From Sinomicrobium kalidii (lineage in GTDB: Bacteria; Bacteroidota; Bacteroidia; Flavobacteriales; Flavobacteriaceae): a DNA stretch of 64,000 nt. This document shows, piece by piece, positions 19,122 to 29,142 of this stretch. The notes under the pieces are model-generated. The model saw only the letters and a list, made by a program, of their open reading frames with translations. It was not told the DNA's origin and made no database searches. Position 1 is the first letter of the stretch; each line of letters starts with the position of its first letter. The translations under genes were made by a program, and so were the position numbers. The stretch is taken from contig NZ_CP089211.1 of NCBI RefSeq assembly GCF_021183825.1, positions 3,583,501-3,647,500 on the forward strand, written 5' to 3'.

Positions 19122-20189
19122 ATGAAAATCAGATATTCCGTAACATCAGTATTGCTCTTTTTCAGTATAGTTTTCGCCGGGGCGCAACAGCAAGCCGAAA
19201 GATGGTCTGTACAAAAAGCGCAGGAATGGTATGAACAACACGCCTGGATAAACGGCGCGAACTTTATACCCAGCAACGCCATAAACCAGCTCGAAATGTG
19301 GCAGGAAGATACTTTCAGCCCCGAAATCATAGACCGCGAACTGGGATATGCCGAAAGCATAGGCATGAATGCCATGCGGGTATACCTTCACAGTCTGGCC
19401 TACAAGGCCGATCCGGAAGGTTTCAGGGACCGGGTGGAAAAATACCTGGACATAGCAGACAAGCACGGCATAAAAACCATGTTTGTGATCTTTGACGATG
19501 TCTGGGGTAAAACCCCGAAGATAGGCAGGCAGCCCGAGCCCGAAACAGGCACTCATAATTCCGGCTGGATGCAGGACCCCGGCAATCCCGCATCCAAAGA
19601 GGAAAAGAACTTTCCCGAACTGGAAAAGTATGTAAAAGATATTATGACCACTTTTAAGGATGATGACCGCATCCTGCTGTGGGACCTGTATAATGAACCC
19701 GGAAACGACGGCAAGGGAAATGAATCGTTACCCTTGCTCAAAAATGTGTTTAAATGGGCGCGGGAGGTCAATCCTTCCCAACCCGTTTCAGCCGGACTAT
19801 GGTCCTGGGGATTGAAGGACCTCAACGCATTTCAGGCCCTCCATTCAGACATTATTACCTATCACAGTTACGACGATCCCGAAGCTCACAAAAGGGTTTT
19901 GGAAGTGCTGAAAAGCCACGGCCGGCCGATGATCTGTACCGAATATATGGCGCGAACCCGCAACAGTCGGTTTGCCAATATTATGCCCATGCTCAAAGAA
20001 GAGAATATAGGCGCCATAAACTGGGGATTGGTAAACGGAAAAACCAATACCATTTACGCCTGGAATACCCCGATAAAGAGTGGGGAAGAACCCGTGGAAT
20101 GGTTTCACGATATATTCCGGAAAGACGGTACGCCCTACAGGCAGGATGAAGCTGAACTGATCAAAAAGCTCAATAACATAAAAGAATAA
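19122..20189 (+). CDS. GH5-like (clan GH-A) glycoside hydrolase
   Basis: A 355-residue secreted TIM-barrel hydrolase with a Sec signal ending near AGAQQQ. It shows the two catalytic glutamates expected of clan GH-A: the acid/base E192 in LLWDLYNEPGN and a nucleophile candidate E274 in MICTEYMARTRNS. The opening WINGANFIPSNAINQLEMW and YAESIGMNAMRVYLHSLAY match GH5-like barrels. The closing region has GAINWGLVNGKTNTIYAW. The exact subfamily and substrate cannot be fixed by eye; such proteins are often annotated as cellulase-like or xylanase-like with little support. It is followed by the sulfatase gene after only 5 bases, so the two are probably co-translated and act on the same glycan. Confidence 0.78.
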   Translation: MKIRYSVTSVLLFFSIVFAGAQQQAERWSVQKAQEWYEQHAWINGANFIPSNAINQLEMWQEDTFSPEIIDRELGYAESIGMNAMRVYLHSLAYKADPEGFRDRVEKYLDIADKHGIKTMFVIFDDVWGKTPKIGRQPEPETGTHNSGWMQDPGNPASKEEKNFPELEKYVKDIMTTFKDDDRILLWDLYNEPGNDGKGNESLPLLKNVFKWAREVNPSQPVSAGLWSWGLKDLNAFQALHSDIITYHSYDDPEAHKRVLEVLKSHGRPMICTEYMARTRNSRFANIMPMLKEENIGAINWGLVNGKTNTIYAWNTPIKSGEEPVEWFHDIFRKDGTPYRQDEAELIKKLNNIKE

Positions 20190-20194
20190 TTTCG

Positions 20195-21868
20195 ATGTAT
20201 CCCAAACCGCTCCTTATCCTCTTTTTGGTTGTTATGATTTCGGGTTGCCGGACAAAAGAAAAGGAACCCCGGGAAGATAAGCGACCTAACATCGTCCTTA
20301 TTATGGCCGATGACCTCGGTTTTTCCGACCTCGGTTGTTACGGAGGGGAAATACAGACTCCAAATATTGACTGGCTGGCAGAGAACGGGCTGAGGTTTAC
20401 ACAGTTCTACAATACTTCCAGGTGCTGCCCTACCAGGGCGTCCCTGCTTACGGGATTGTACAACCATCAGGCCGGTATCGGGCATATGACTACCGATGAA
20501 GGAAAGGAAGGCTACCGGGGGCACCTGACCAAAACTTCGGTTACACTTGCCGAAGTATTAAAATCTGCGGGATATCACACCGGGATGACTGGCAAGTGGC
20601 ATGTATCCAATACCGTAGTGCAGGAAAGCCCGGAAAAACAGCTGAACTGGCTGAACCACGGAGAAGAACATCCCCTGTTTGCCCCTGTGGAGCAATATCC
20701 GGTTAACCGGGGTTTTGAAAAGTATTTCGGGAACATCTGGGGAGTGGTGAATTTTTTCGATCCGTTCAGCCTGGTAAACGGTACCGAACCCGTGAAGACA
20801 GTACCTGAAAATTATTACCATACCGATGCCATTAACGACACCGCTTCCGCATATATTCGTGAATTCAGTAGGAACAGGGAACCTTTTTTCCTCTACGTGG
20901 CCCATACCGCCCCGCACTGGCCGTTACACGCCCTGCCCGAGGATATTGCAAAATACGAGGACACCTATAAGGTCGGTTGGGATACCATAAGGCAGCAACG
21001 GTACCAAAAACTGGTTGCTTCCGGAATATTGGATTCCACCCGTTATCCCCTTCCGCCCAGGTGGAAGGACGAACTGAAATGGGAAAACAACCCCCATGCC
21101 GAATGGGATGCGAGGGCAATGGCCGTTCATGCTGCCATGATAGATCGAATGGACCGGGGCATAGGGCATATCCTGGAAACACTCCGGGAAACCGGCGAAA
21201 TGGATAATACGCTTATTGTTTTCCTGAGTGACAACGGCGCCAGCCCCGAGAACAGTATGCAGTACGGTCCCGGGTTCGACAGGCCGGGCAGGACCAGAAG
21301 TGGGGAACAGATCGCATATCCCGTGAATAAGGATGTGCTTCCCGGTCCTGAAACCACTTTCGGCTCCATAGGCCCCCGCTGGGCCAATGTGTCCAATACC
21401 CCGTTCAATTACTGGAAGTCGGAGTCTTTTGAGGGCGGGGTGCATACGCCCGTGATTGCCTTTTGGCCTGAAGGGATCAATACGGATAAAGGAGGTGTTA
21501 CGGAACAGGTGGGCCATGTCATGGATGTTATGGCCACTTTTATCGACATAGCCGGAACAGAATATCCTGAAACCTATCAGGGAAATCAGATCACCCCTTT
21601 ACAGGGGAAAAGCCTGAAGCCCGTATTTGAAGGAAAAAAACGAAAAGGACATCCCGTCCTGTTCAATGAGCATGAAGGAGGACGCTTTGTCCGTACATCC
21701 GGTTGGAAACTCGTTGCCCCCGATACAAAGAGCCCCTGGGAACTGTACCGTATAAAAACCGACCGCACGGAAACGGAAAATGTAGCTGCCCGGTATCCGG
21801 AAGTAGTGAAACGCCTGGACAGTCTCTGGCAGGACTGGGCGGCAAAGAATCATGTGATACGGCAATAA
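20195..21868 (+). CDS. S1-family arylsulfatase (lipoprotein)
   Basis: A 557-residue type I sulfatase with lipobox MISGC. The formylglycine motif is C-x-P-x-R at C77-C78-P79-T80-R81, followed by ASLLTG; C77 would be converted to formylglycine. Metal-binding Asp residues are visible in IVLIMADDLGFSDLG (D39, D40) and in VFLSDNGASPEN. HTGMTGKWHVS is the usual Lys/His block. It should remove sulfate esters from a glycan before or after GH action. The gene begins 5 bases after the GH5-like gene and is followed by the epimerase gene. No sulfatase-maturating radical-SAM enzyme is in the window, so maturation must be encoded elsewhere. The substrate is unknown. Confidence 0.94.
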   Translation: MYPKPLLILFLVVMISGCRTKEKEPREDKRPNIVLIMADDLGFSDLGCYGGEIQTPNIDWLAENGLRFTQFYNTSRCCPTRASLLTGLYNHQAGIGHMTTDEGKEGYRGHLTKTSVTLAEVLKSAGYHTGMTGKWHVSNTVVQESPEKQLNWLNHGEEHPLFAPVEQYPVNRGFEKYFGNIWGVVNFFDPFSLVNGTEPVKTVPENYYHTDAINDTASAYIREFSRNREPFFLYVAHTAPHWPLHALPEDIAKYEDTYKVGWDTIRQQRYQKLVASGILDSTRYPLPPRWKDELKWENNPHAEWDARAMAVHAAMIDRMDRGIGHILETLRETGEMDNTLIVFLSDNGASPENSMQYGPGFDRPGRTRSGEQIAYPVNKDVLPGPETTFGSIGPRWANVSNTPFNYWKSESFEGGVHTPVIAFWPEGINTDKGGVTEQVGHVMDVMATFIDIAGTEYPETYQGNQITPLQGKSLKPVFEGKKRKGHPVLFNEHEGGRFVRTSGWKLVAPDTKSPWELYRIKTDRTETENVAARYPEVVKRLDSLWQDWAAKNHVIRQ

Positions 21869-21886
21869 TGAAATAATAAATTGACA

Positions 21887-23062
21887 ATGAAAAAAATCAG
21901 GATATGCATTTTACTGGTTCTCAGTATAGGCTTTGTAGCCTGTAAACAGGGAACAAAAGGAAAGGAAAACACAAAGGATACCGGTCATGGTGTTGATCAT
22001 CCGTTGTTGGAAACAAAGACATTCGATACTGTTATAAACAACAAAAAGGTAGGCCTGTACTGGATTAAAACCGACAGTATAAAAGCAGCTTTCACCAACT
22101 ACGGAGGCCGTATAGTAGGGCTTTGGGTGCCCGATAAGAACGGTAATATGACCGATGTAGTGGTCGGTTTTAAGGATATTGCAGGATATGTCCATTCCAC
22201 CGAACCCTATTTCGGGGCTACCATCGGCCGTGTGGGCAACCGTATCGCAAAGGGAAAATTTACCCTGAATGGCAGGAAGTACAATATTCCCGTAAATAAC
22301 GGGGAGAATGCATTGCACGGCGGTAAAAAAGGATTTCAGGATGTAGTGTGGAGTGCCGAACAACCCGATGGTCAAACACTGATATTGCGCTATACCTCAC
22401 CCGATATGGAAGAAGGCTTTCCGGGAAATCTGAAAGTAAAGGTTACCTATGCTGTTACCGATGATAACAGGCTGAAAATGAAATACGAAGCAACTACCGA
22501 TAAACCCACTCCGGTGAACCTTACCAATCATGCCTTTTTCAACCTGAACGGCGAAGGCAGTGGGACCGTGCTGCAACACCGGGTGAAGTTTTATGCCGAT
22601 ACGTTTACCCCGGTAGACAAAGGCCTTATTCCCACCGGGGAGATCAGGGCGGTAGCAGGTACCCCTTTCGATTTTACGGATTTTCATACCATTGGGGAGC
22701 GTATAGAAGCCGATAATACCCAGCTGAAACACGGGGGCGGTTACGATCATAATTTTGTACTGAACGGTACGGAATCCCGGGGAATGAACCACGCTGCGAC
22801 CATTATCGGGGACAAGACAGGCATTACAATGAACGTCTATACCGAAGAACCCGGCATACAGTTTTACAGCGGTAATTTTATGCAGGGAAAGAACACATTC
22901 AAAAGTGGCGTGAAGGATGATTTTCGTACGGCTTTTGCCCTGGAACCCCAGCACTTTCCCGATGCGCCGAACCAACCGGAATTTCCGTCCATAACAGTAC
23001 AACCCGGAGAAAAGTATCATACGGTATCCGTTTATCGTTTTTCAACCGAAACCGCCAAATAA
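21887..23062 (+). CDS. Aldose 1-epimerase (GalM family, lipoprotein)
   Basis: A 391-residue mutarotase that interconverts alpha and beta anomers of free aldoses. The ATG at 21887 is preferred over an in-frame TTG six bases upstream. A lipoprotein signal (lipobox FVAC) places it in the periplasm. Family blocks: FTNYGGRIVGLWVPDKNG, GATIGRVGNRIAKGKF, NGENALHGGKKGFQDVVW, NLTNHAFFNLNGEGSG (conserved catalytic-region His), GGYDHNFVLN and TEEPGIQFYSGNFM (catalytic Glu). It lies 18 bases after the sulfatase gene. It probably handles monosaccharides freed by the locus enzymes before uptake. Confidence 0.93.
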   Translation: MKKIRICILLVLSIGFVACKQGTKGKENTKDTGHGVDHPLLETKTFDTVINNKKVGLYWIKTDSIKAAFTNYGGRIVGLWVPDKNGNMTDVVVGFKDIAGYVHSTEPYFGATIGRVGNRIAKGKFTLNGRKYNIPVNNGENALHGGKKGFQDVVWSAEQPDGQTLILRYTSPDMEEGFPGNLKVKVTYAVTDDNRLKMKYEATTDKPTPVNLTNHAFFNLNGEGSGTVLQHRVKFYADTFTPVDKGLIPTGEIRAVAGTPFDFTDFHTIGERIEADNTQLKHGGGYDHNFVLNGTESRGMNHAATIIGDKTGITMNVYTEEPGIQFYSGNFMQGKNTFKSGVKDDFRTAFALEPQHFPDAPNQPEFPSITVQPGEKYHTVSVYRFSTETAK

Positions 23063-23091
23063 TTCATTAACTCATTAACCCAATACCCATC

Positions 23092-25542
23092 ATGAAAAAA
23101 TTACTCGGAATAATATCCGCAATTCTTATCAGCCAGGCAGGCTACGGCCAGGAAAGACAGGCCCCGGCGTATCCCCTGGTAACACACGACCCTTATTTCA
23201 GCATCTGGTCCTTTACCGATGCGGTCAATGCATCGCCCGCAAAACACTGGACAGGTACAGACCAGTCATTGCTCGGACTTATAAAAGTAGACGGCAAAAC
23301 CTATCGTTTTCTCGGGAAGGAAGGCATAAACTACGGGGATGTACTTCCGGCTTCGGACAGTGAGGGCTATAAAGCCAAAGTCACGGAAACTGACCCGGGA
23401 AAAGGCTGGGAAAAGACAACGTATGACGATTCGGACTGGACCTCGGCGCCTGCTCCTTTCGGCGACAATGATCAGGCCGGGACCTCCTGGAAAAGTAATG
23501 ACCTGTGGTACAGGCGATCATTTGACCTGGCTGAGGTTCCGTCCGGTGAGATCCTGTTAAAGCTTCATCATGACGATAATGTAAAAGTATATATCAATGG
23601 CGACATGGTATATGAATGTGAATGCTGGAACAACGAATCCGAATACTATGAAATTCCCGACAGGATTCGTAAAAAACTGAAGAAAAAAGGAAACGTAATG
23701 GCCGTTCATGTGCGGAATACCGCAGGAGGGCAATGGCTGGATGCCGGAATTGCAGAGAAAATCGAACCAAAGGACAAAGCCGTTGCGGCGCAACAGAAGG
23801 CCGTAAACCTTTCGGCCACACAAACTACCTATACGCTGGAATGCGGACCGGTAGACGTAGACCTCACCTTTACTTCCCCCTTACTGATGGATGATCTCGA
23901 CCTTTTTGCCCGTCCTGTGTCCTATATTTCCGTAAAAACCACTCCCAAAGACGGTAAATCCCATAAGGTACAGGTCTATTTCGGGGCGTCTTCCGCTCTG
24001 GCATCTAATGTACCGGGGCAGTTGATGACTGCTGAAAAATCCGCTACGGAAAGCTTATCCCTGCTCAAAGCCGGGACCGTAGAACAACCTGTCCTGGAGA
24101 AAAAGGGAGACAACCTTCGTATCGACTGGGGATATATGTATGTAGCCGCTCCTGAGGCGGCGGGAACTGTACAGAATGTATCATCCGGGACCGAAGCCAC
24201 GGAACATTTCATATCAGGTAAGGTGACCGAAAATTCCGTGAAGGAAGGAAAACAACTGATGTTGAATACCGTTTTCCCGGAGGAAGAGATCACTTCGGAA
24301 AAGGAACACCTGATATTGCTGGGGTATGACGACATCTATTCCATACAGTACTTCGAACAAAACCTGCGCCCCTGGTGGAACAGGGATGGTAATAACACCA
24401 TTCGGGGCGAACTGGACAAGGCCTATGCGGAATATGAAGAGGTAATCGGGAAATGCCGGGATTTTGACCGTGATCTGCATGCAAAGGCCGTAGCCGCTGG
24501 CGGCGAAAAATATGCCGGAATATGTGAGATCGGTTACCGTCAGAGTATTGCCGCACATAAACTGGTGGAAAGCCCGGACGGAGAATTGCTGTTCCTCTCC
24601 AAGGAGAATTTCAGTAACGGATGTATCAATACTGTAGATGTAACCTACCCGTCAGCCCCGCTTTACCTCATGTACAATCCGAAGCTAATGGAAGGCATGC
24701 TCACCGGGATTTTCTATTATACGGAAAGCGGCAGGTATGACGAGCCTTTTCCGGCACACGATATAGGAACATATCCGAAGGCGAACGGGGTGGTATACGG
24801 CGAACCCATGCCGGTAGAGGAATCCGGGAACATGATCATACTCACAGCTGCCATTGCAAGGGCCGAAGGCAATGCCGGTTATGCAAAGAAACACTGGAAA
24901 ACCCTGACCACCTGGGCCAATTACCTCGCCGATAAAGGATTTGATCCCGGTAACCAGTTGTGTACGGATGATTTTGCCGGGCACCTGGCCAGAAATGCCA
25001 ACCTTTCCGTAAAAGCCATTGTGGCCCTCGGATGCTACGGATACCTTGCCGATCAGTTGGGGTATAAGGACGTCGCCGAAAAATATACCACAATGGCCAG
25101 AGGAATGACCAAAAAGTGGATGGACCTGGCCGATGCCGGGGATCATTATGCATTGACCTTTGATGACAGCAATACCTGGAGCCAGAAATACAACCTGGTG
25201 TGGGACAAGGTACTCGATCTCGATCTGTTCCCCCGTGAAGTCTACAGGAAGGAAATAGCCTACTACCTGAAAAAACAGAACAAATACGGCCTGCCCCTCG
25301 ATAACAGGTCGGACTATACTAAATCTGACTGGATACTCTGGACCGCTACTTTGGCTGATTCCGAAGCCGGGTTTAAAGCGCTGGCCGATCCGGTTTATGA
25401 TTTTGCCACCCAAACAAAAGACCGGGTGCCCATGAGCGACTGGCATTTCACCTCCAGCGGCGACGTCAGGGGATTCCAGGCCAGGAGTGTCGTAGGTGGT
25501 TATTTTATAAAACTGCTGGAAGAAAAATGGAAAAATAAGTAA
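23092..25542 (+). CDS. DUF4965/DUF5127 (glutaminase A-like) secreted protein
   Basis: An 816-residue secreted protein with a Sec signal ending near GYGQ. The architecture matches proteins annotated as glutaminase A-like: an N-terminal DUF4964-type segment (YPLVTHDPYFSIWSFTD), an inserted jelly-roll domain (~80-225, WYRRSFDLAEVPSGEILLKL), a DUF5127 beta-domain (TYTLECGPVDVDLTFTSPLL), then a helical DUF4965/DUF1793 part (EIGYRQSIAAHKLVES, HDIGTYPKANGVVYGE, WSQKYNLVWDKVLDLDLFP). The helical part resembles the (alpha/alpha)6 fold of glycoside hydrolases. In Bacteroidota these genes often sit in glycan loci, so a glycosidase role is as likely as glutaminase; the function is unproven. It lies 29 bases after the epimerase gene. 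Confidence 0.82.
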   Translation: MKKLLGIISAILISQAGYGQERQAPAYPLVTHDPYFSIWSFTDAVNASPAKHWTGTDQSLLGLIKVDGKTYRFLGKEGINYGDVLPASDSEGYKAKVTETDPGKGWEKTTYDDSDWTSAPAPFGDNDQAGTSWKSNDLWYRRSFDLAEVPSGEILLKLHHDDNVKVYINGDMVYECECWNNESEYYEIPDRIRKKLKKKGNVMAVHVRNTAGGQWLDAGIAEKIEPKDKAVAAQQKAVNLSATQTTYTLECGPVDVDLTFTSPLLMDDLDLFARPVSYISVKTTPKDGKSHKVQVYFGASSALASNVPGQLMTAEKSATESLSLLKAGTVEQPVLEKKGDNLRIDWGYMYVAAPEAAGTVQNVSSGTEATEHFISGKVTENSVKEGKQLMLNTVFPEEEITSEKEHLILLGYDDIYSIQYFEQNLRPWWNRDGNNTIRGELDKAYAEYEEVIGKCRDFDRDLHAKAVAAGGEKYAGICEIGYRQSIAAHKLVESPDGELLFLSKENFSNGCINTVDVTYPSAPLYLMYNPKLMEGMLTGIFYYTESGRYDEPFPAHDIGTYPKANGVVYGEPMPVEESGNMIILTAAIARAEGNAGYAKKHWKTLTTWANYLADKGFDPGNQLCTDDFAGHLARNANLSVKAIVALGCYGYLADQLGYKDVAEKYTTMARGMTKKWMDLADAGDHYALTFDDSNTWSQKYNLVWDKVLDLDLFPREVYRKEIAYYLKKQNKYGLPLDNRSDYTKSDWILWTATLADSEAGFKALADPVYDFATQTKDRVPMSDWHFTSSGDVRGFQARSVVGGYFIKLLEEKWKNK

Positions 25543-25634
25543 TCCGTATTACTGTTGCAAGTCTCCGGGCTTGTGACAGCTTTTATCACCTTTTTGCCCT
25601 GAAATTTAGTGTTTAACCCAACTAAGACCTTAGC

Positions 25635-28600
25635 ATGAAAAGAAAACTGCTTTACAGCCTCCTTGCCGGGATCTTATCCATCCTTTATGCAGGAGCACAG
25701 ACCATACCCCGTGTAGAAGGCAGCCCCTATCCCTTTTCGGCAGTACCCGACCGTTTGTTCCTTACTTCGGAGAACTATTCCCCCTCTGAACGGATAGCCT
25801 TACAAACACTTATGGGCGTCATCGCCAGGGATAAGCCCGAAATTTTGCGGGATACCCATGGCCACCGGGAACTGGTGGAAAAGGCGGGGATAACGATAGA
25901 CGATACCTACTATACCGATTTTCCCGGTTTACTGACCCGTTTCTCCGGCAAACTGGACGGCTACATTCTGTGTCACCCGAAAGACAGGTCCACCAATGCG
26001 GCCATTTCCCTGGCCGGGGTGATGAATGCCGTGGCCATTCCCGAAGATATAGAACAAACCGCCATAGACGCGGGATTAACACGTCTGCTCGATGTACGCG
26101 AAAAGGACGAATCGTGGGTACTCGCCAACTATGGCGACCTGTTCAGCCGTACGATGGCCTCCTATCAGCAGAGTTCTGACGACCGGGTCAACCATCTGGC
26201 GGACTACAGTACATTTACAGGGGCATTCCAGTTCTGGGATGATTCGGCCACGGGAACACTGGCCGACAGTGTATACAAGCGTATGAACAAGGGAGCCACT
26301 TACTTCGGCTGGGGAGCCGGAGAATACGAGACCGTGGAGCAACTGTCCCTGCATTCCGGGGTGATACACCCGTCAGACTGGGCCCCGAACATGTCGACAT
26401 TGACCAATATCCCCCCGGTCAGGAAGACTTTCCGGCAAAAAGATCCCGAAAAGGCTTTTGAGGTGGTGCCGGATGTACATACGGTATGCTTTGTCATATC
26501 CGATGGCGATAACGTACAATGGCTTCTCGGTTCGCACGACAGTCCCTCAAGCTGGAATAATCCCAACCGGGGCCGGGTCAATTTGGGATGGACCATCTCT
26601 CCCGCACTCGCGGAACTGGCGCCCATAGTGTATGAGAAATATGTAGACAATGCACTTACCACACCCGAAGGCAGGAATGTCCTTATTGCAGGACCTTCCG
26701 GAAGAGGATATCATCTGCCCGGTCGTTATCCCGATGCCGATCTCGAGGAAGAATGCAATTTGCTGAACAACTACATGAAGCGGGCGGATCTGCGCATTGT
26801 AAACATCATCGATGCGGACGACAGTGACAATGATCCTTCCGCTTATCTCAAACAGGACAATATAGATGCCCTGTTCTATTACAGTTACGGAGCCAACTAT
26901 ACCGGGAGGCAGGGAGAAATAGACTGGTACAATGGGAAACCGTCCATAGGCGGAAGATACACCCTTTGGGGCACATTGTCCTCTCCCCGATCGCTGGCCA
27001 CACAACTCAACCAGGCCTCTACCGATATTTATTCCGAAGACGGTTACAGCCTGATCCCCGTTCACGTATGGTCAAGAGGGGTGGATGATGTGCTGGATTG
27101 TATTGAACGCCTGGGCCCCAATGTACGGGTAGTGGCACCTGATGAGTTTGTATGGCTTGTACGAAAGAATCTCGGGGGATTGCCTGTTGGTACCGGAACC
27201 GGTCTCAGGGGTGAATATTATGACGGATATCACCGGGATGAGCTCAAATACACCAAGACTGACGGTACTGTCGATTTTGACTGGGCAACGGGCTCTCCCG
27301 ATGAGGCCCGGCTCGGAACTAATCGCTTTTCGGTAAAATGGTCGGGGAAGGTACAGCCGCTTTACAATGAGGAGTATACCTTTTATGTCTATTCTGATGA
27401 CGGGGTGAAACTCACGGTAAACGGGCAGGTACTTATCGACGACTATGAAACACAGGGTGCTTATACCCGGAGCGGTACCGTAACCCTGAATGCCGGGGAG
27501 AAATACAACATTTCACTGGAATATGCCGAAGGTAACGGCGATGCCTTTTGCCACCTGGAATGGGAAAGTAGCTCCCAGATGCGGGAAATTGTTCCAAGGG
27601 GACAACTCTATAGCCGACCGGATGTTTCCGAAGGCCCGGTAACATTTTATGAACATTGCGGTTTTAAAGGCTTTCATGCCGGCCTGCCCATAGGTGAATA
27701 TAAGCTTGCCGACCTGGAGTTAAAGGGGTTCGGGGATAATGAAATAGCATGCCTTAAAATTGCCAAAGGCTATAAGGTCATACTATATGAAAACGACAAT
27801 TTTGAAGGCACCTCCAAAACGATCACTTCAAACCGGGGCTGTTTCGGTAACTGGAAAGATAAGGTAAGCTCCCTTAAAGTGGTAGCCGATGGTGATACGG
27901 AACTGGAGGGGACCTATTCCCTGAAGAATATAAACAGTGGCTTATTCCTGGATGTAAGGGGAGGTCTGGGCGGAGTTTCCGATGGGGTGAATATACAGCT
28001 CTGGCACGAGAACAACCGGGCCAACCAGAAATTTAACCTCAAACATCTCGGAAACGGCATATATACCATAACCGCGTATCACAGTGCCAAATGCCTTGAT
28101 GTGGAACAGTCGAGTACGGAAGATAATGCCAATATCCGGCAACGGACGAATTATGAAGCGTTGAACCAGCAGTTTATTGCTGTTCCCGTGAACGATCAGT
28201 ATTACAAGTTCATTTCCGTACTCAGTGGTAAGGTCATCGCCGTAGAAGGAGAGCGTACGGCCCCGGAAGCCAATGTGGTACAATATACCGATAGCGGCCA
28301 GGCTTCCGCAAAATGGGAATTGATCTCCGCTCCCCCCGTAGGTAACGGCGACGGGCTCACAGGTAATTACTTCAACGGGATGGAATTCGATTCCCTTGTC
28401 TTTTCCAGGATAGATCCGAAGATCGATTTTGACTGGGGTGAAGGGGCACCCGGTAAAGGTGTGGATACGGATGATTATTCCGTGCGATGGACGGGAAAAA
28501 TAGAACCGCGGTACTCGGGCGAATACACATTCTATATCACCAGCGATAACGGCAGAAGGCTCTGGATAGACGGCAGGCTTGTCATCGATGCCTGGATAGA

Positions 28601-29039
28601 CGACTGGGATGTGGAATATTCGGGAACCATCACCCTGAAAGCCGGACAACAGTATGACATCAAACTGGAATATTTTGAAAATTACGGCGGAGCCAACTGC
28701 AGGCTCCGGTGGTCCGGTGATGCCCAGCCTAAGGAGATCATACCCCGGAACCAACTGTATTCCGACGGACAAACCGTTACCGTCCGGGCAAAAGAAGCAG
28801 CACAATACGAAGGTAATGCCGTGCTATACCCGAACCCTTCCTCCGGTGAATTGCGTTTGCAATTTGATTCCCGGAAAGCTGAAGTTACCATTTATGATAT
28901 GTCAGGACGCAGGGTGATGCCTGTAATCACTGTCAGATCAAATGAGTCCTTAGATATTTCAAAACTGAAAAGAGGACAGTACATTATCCGGTATTACATC
29001 AACGGAACAGAAAGAACAAAGCACTTTATAAAGGAATAG
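25635..29039 (+). CDS. GxGYxYP-family protein with two PA14, crystallin, ricin-type and T9SS sorting domains
   Basis: A 1134-residue secreted modular protein. Order: signal (1-22); GxGYxYP-type putative glycoside hydrolase domain (~25-515, with VCFVISDGDNVQWLLGS and the signature region GPSGRGYHLPGRYP near 353-367); PA14 domain 1 (~520-660, EEYTFYVYSDDGVKLTVNG); beta/gamma-crystallin-like domain (~667-753, VTFYEHCGFKGFHAGLP and KVILYENDNFEGTSKTI); ricin-type lectin domain (~757-895); PA14 domain 2 (~903-1043, GEYTFYITSDNGRRLWIDG); and a type IX sorting domain (~1063-1134, VLYPNPSSGELRLQF). It is probably displayed on or released from the cell surface, binding carbohydrate through PA14 and ricin modules. 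The catalytic role is unproven. It ends the long plus-strand run, just before a terminator. Confidence 0.88.
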   Translation: MKRKLLYSLLAGILSILYAGAQTIPRVEGSPYPFSAVPDRLFLTSENYSPSERIALQTLMGVIARDKPEILRDTHGHRELVEKAGITIDDTYYTDFPGLLTRFSGKLDGYILCHPKDRSTNAAISLAGVMNAVAIPEDIEQTAIDAGLTRLLDVREKDESWVLANYGDLFSRTMASYQQSSDDRVNHLADYSTFTGAFQFWDDSATGTLADSVYKRMNKGATYFGWGAGEYETVEQLSLHSGVIHPSDWAPNMSTLTNIPPVRKTFRQKDPEKAFEVVPDVHTVCFVISDGDNVQWLLGSHDSPSSWNNPNRGRVNLGWTISPALAELAPIVYEKYVDNALTTPEGRNVLIAGPSGRGYHLPGRYPDADLEEECNLLNNYMKRADLRIVNIIDADDSDNDPSAYLKQDNIDALFYYSYGANYTGRQGEIDWYNGKPSIGGRYTLWGTLSSPRSLATQLNQASTDIYSEDGYSLIPVHVWSRGVDDVLDCIERLGPNVRVVAPDEFVWLVRKNLGGLPVGTGTGLRGEYYDGYHRDELKYTKTDGTVDFDWATGSPDEARLGTNRFSVKWSGKVQPLYNEEYTFYVYSDDGVKLTVNGQVLIDDYETQGAYTRSGTVTLNAGEKYNISLEYAEGNGDAFCHLEWESSSQMREIVPRGQLYSRPDVSEGPVTFYEHCGFKGFHAGLPIGEYKLADLELKGFGDNEIACLKIAKGYKVILYENDNFEGTSKTITSNRGCFGNWKDKVSSLKVVADGDTELEGTYSLKNINSGLFLDVRGGLGGVSDGVNIQLWHENNRANQKFNLKHLGNGIYTITAYHSAKCLDVEQSSTEDNANIRQRTNYEALNQQFIAVPVNDQYYKFISVLSGKVIAVEGERTAPEANVVQYTDSGQASAKWELISAPPVGNGDGLTGNYFNGMEFDSLVFSRIDPKIDFDWGEGAPGKGVDTDDYSVRWTGKIEPRYSGEYTFYITSDNGRRLWIDGRLVIDAWIDDWDVEYSGTITLKAGQQYDIKLEYFENYGGANCRLRWSGDAQPKEIIPRNQLYSDGQTVTVRAKEAAQYEGNAVLYPNPSSGELRLQFDSRKAEVTIYDMSGRRVMPVITVRSNESLDISKLKRGQYIIRYYINGTERTKHFIKE

Positions 29040-29092
29040 GAGCTGAAATTCCTTTAAAAGCTGCTTTGAACCCGGAGTCTTCATGCATGCTG

Positions 29093-29137
29093 AACTGCCT
29101 TCAAAACCCGGTTATGGGCGGCCGAAGGCAGTTTTTT
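29093..29137 (+). terminator. Rho-independent terminator
   Basis: A perfect 10-bp stem (AACTGCCTTC at 29093-29102 pairing with GAAGGCAGTT at 29124-29133) is followed by a run of six T. It ends the plus-strand transcript of the second glycan locus, 54 bases after the stop of the GxGYxYP gene and just before the convergent serine hydrolase gene. No T-run follows the stem on the minus strand, so it is mainly a plus-strand terminator. Confidence 0.85.
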
Positions 29138-29142
29138 GTGCT

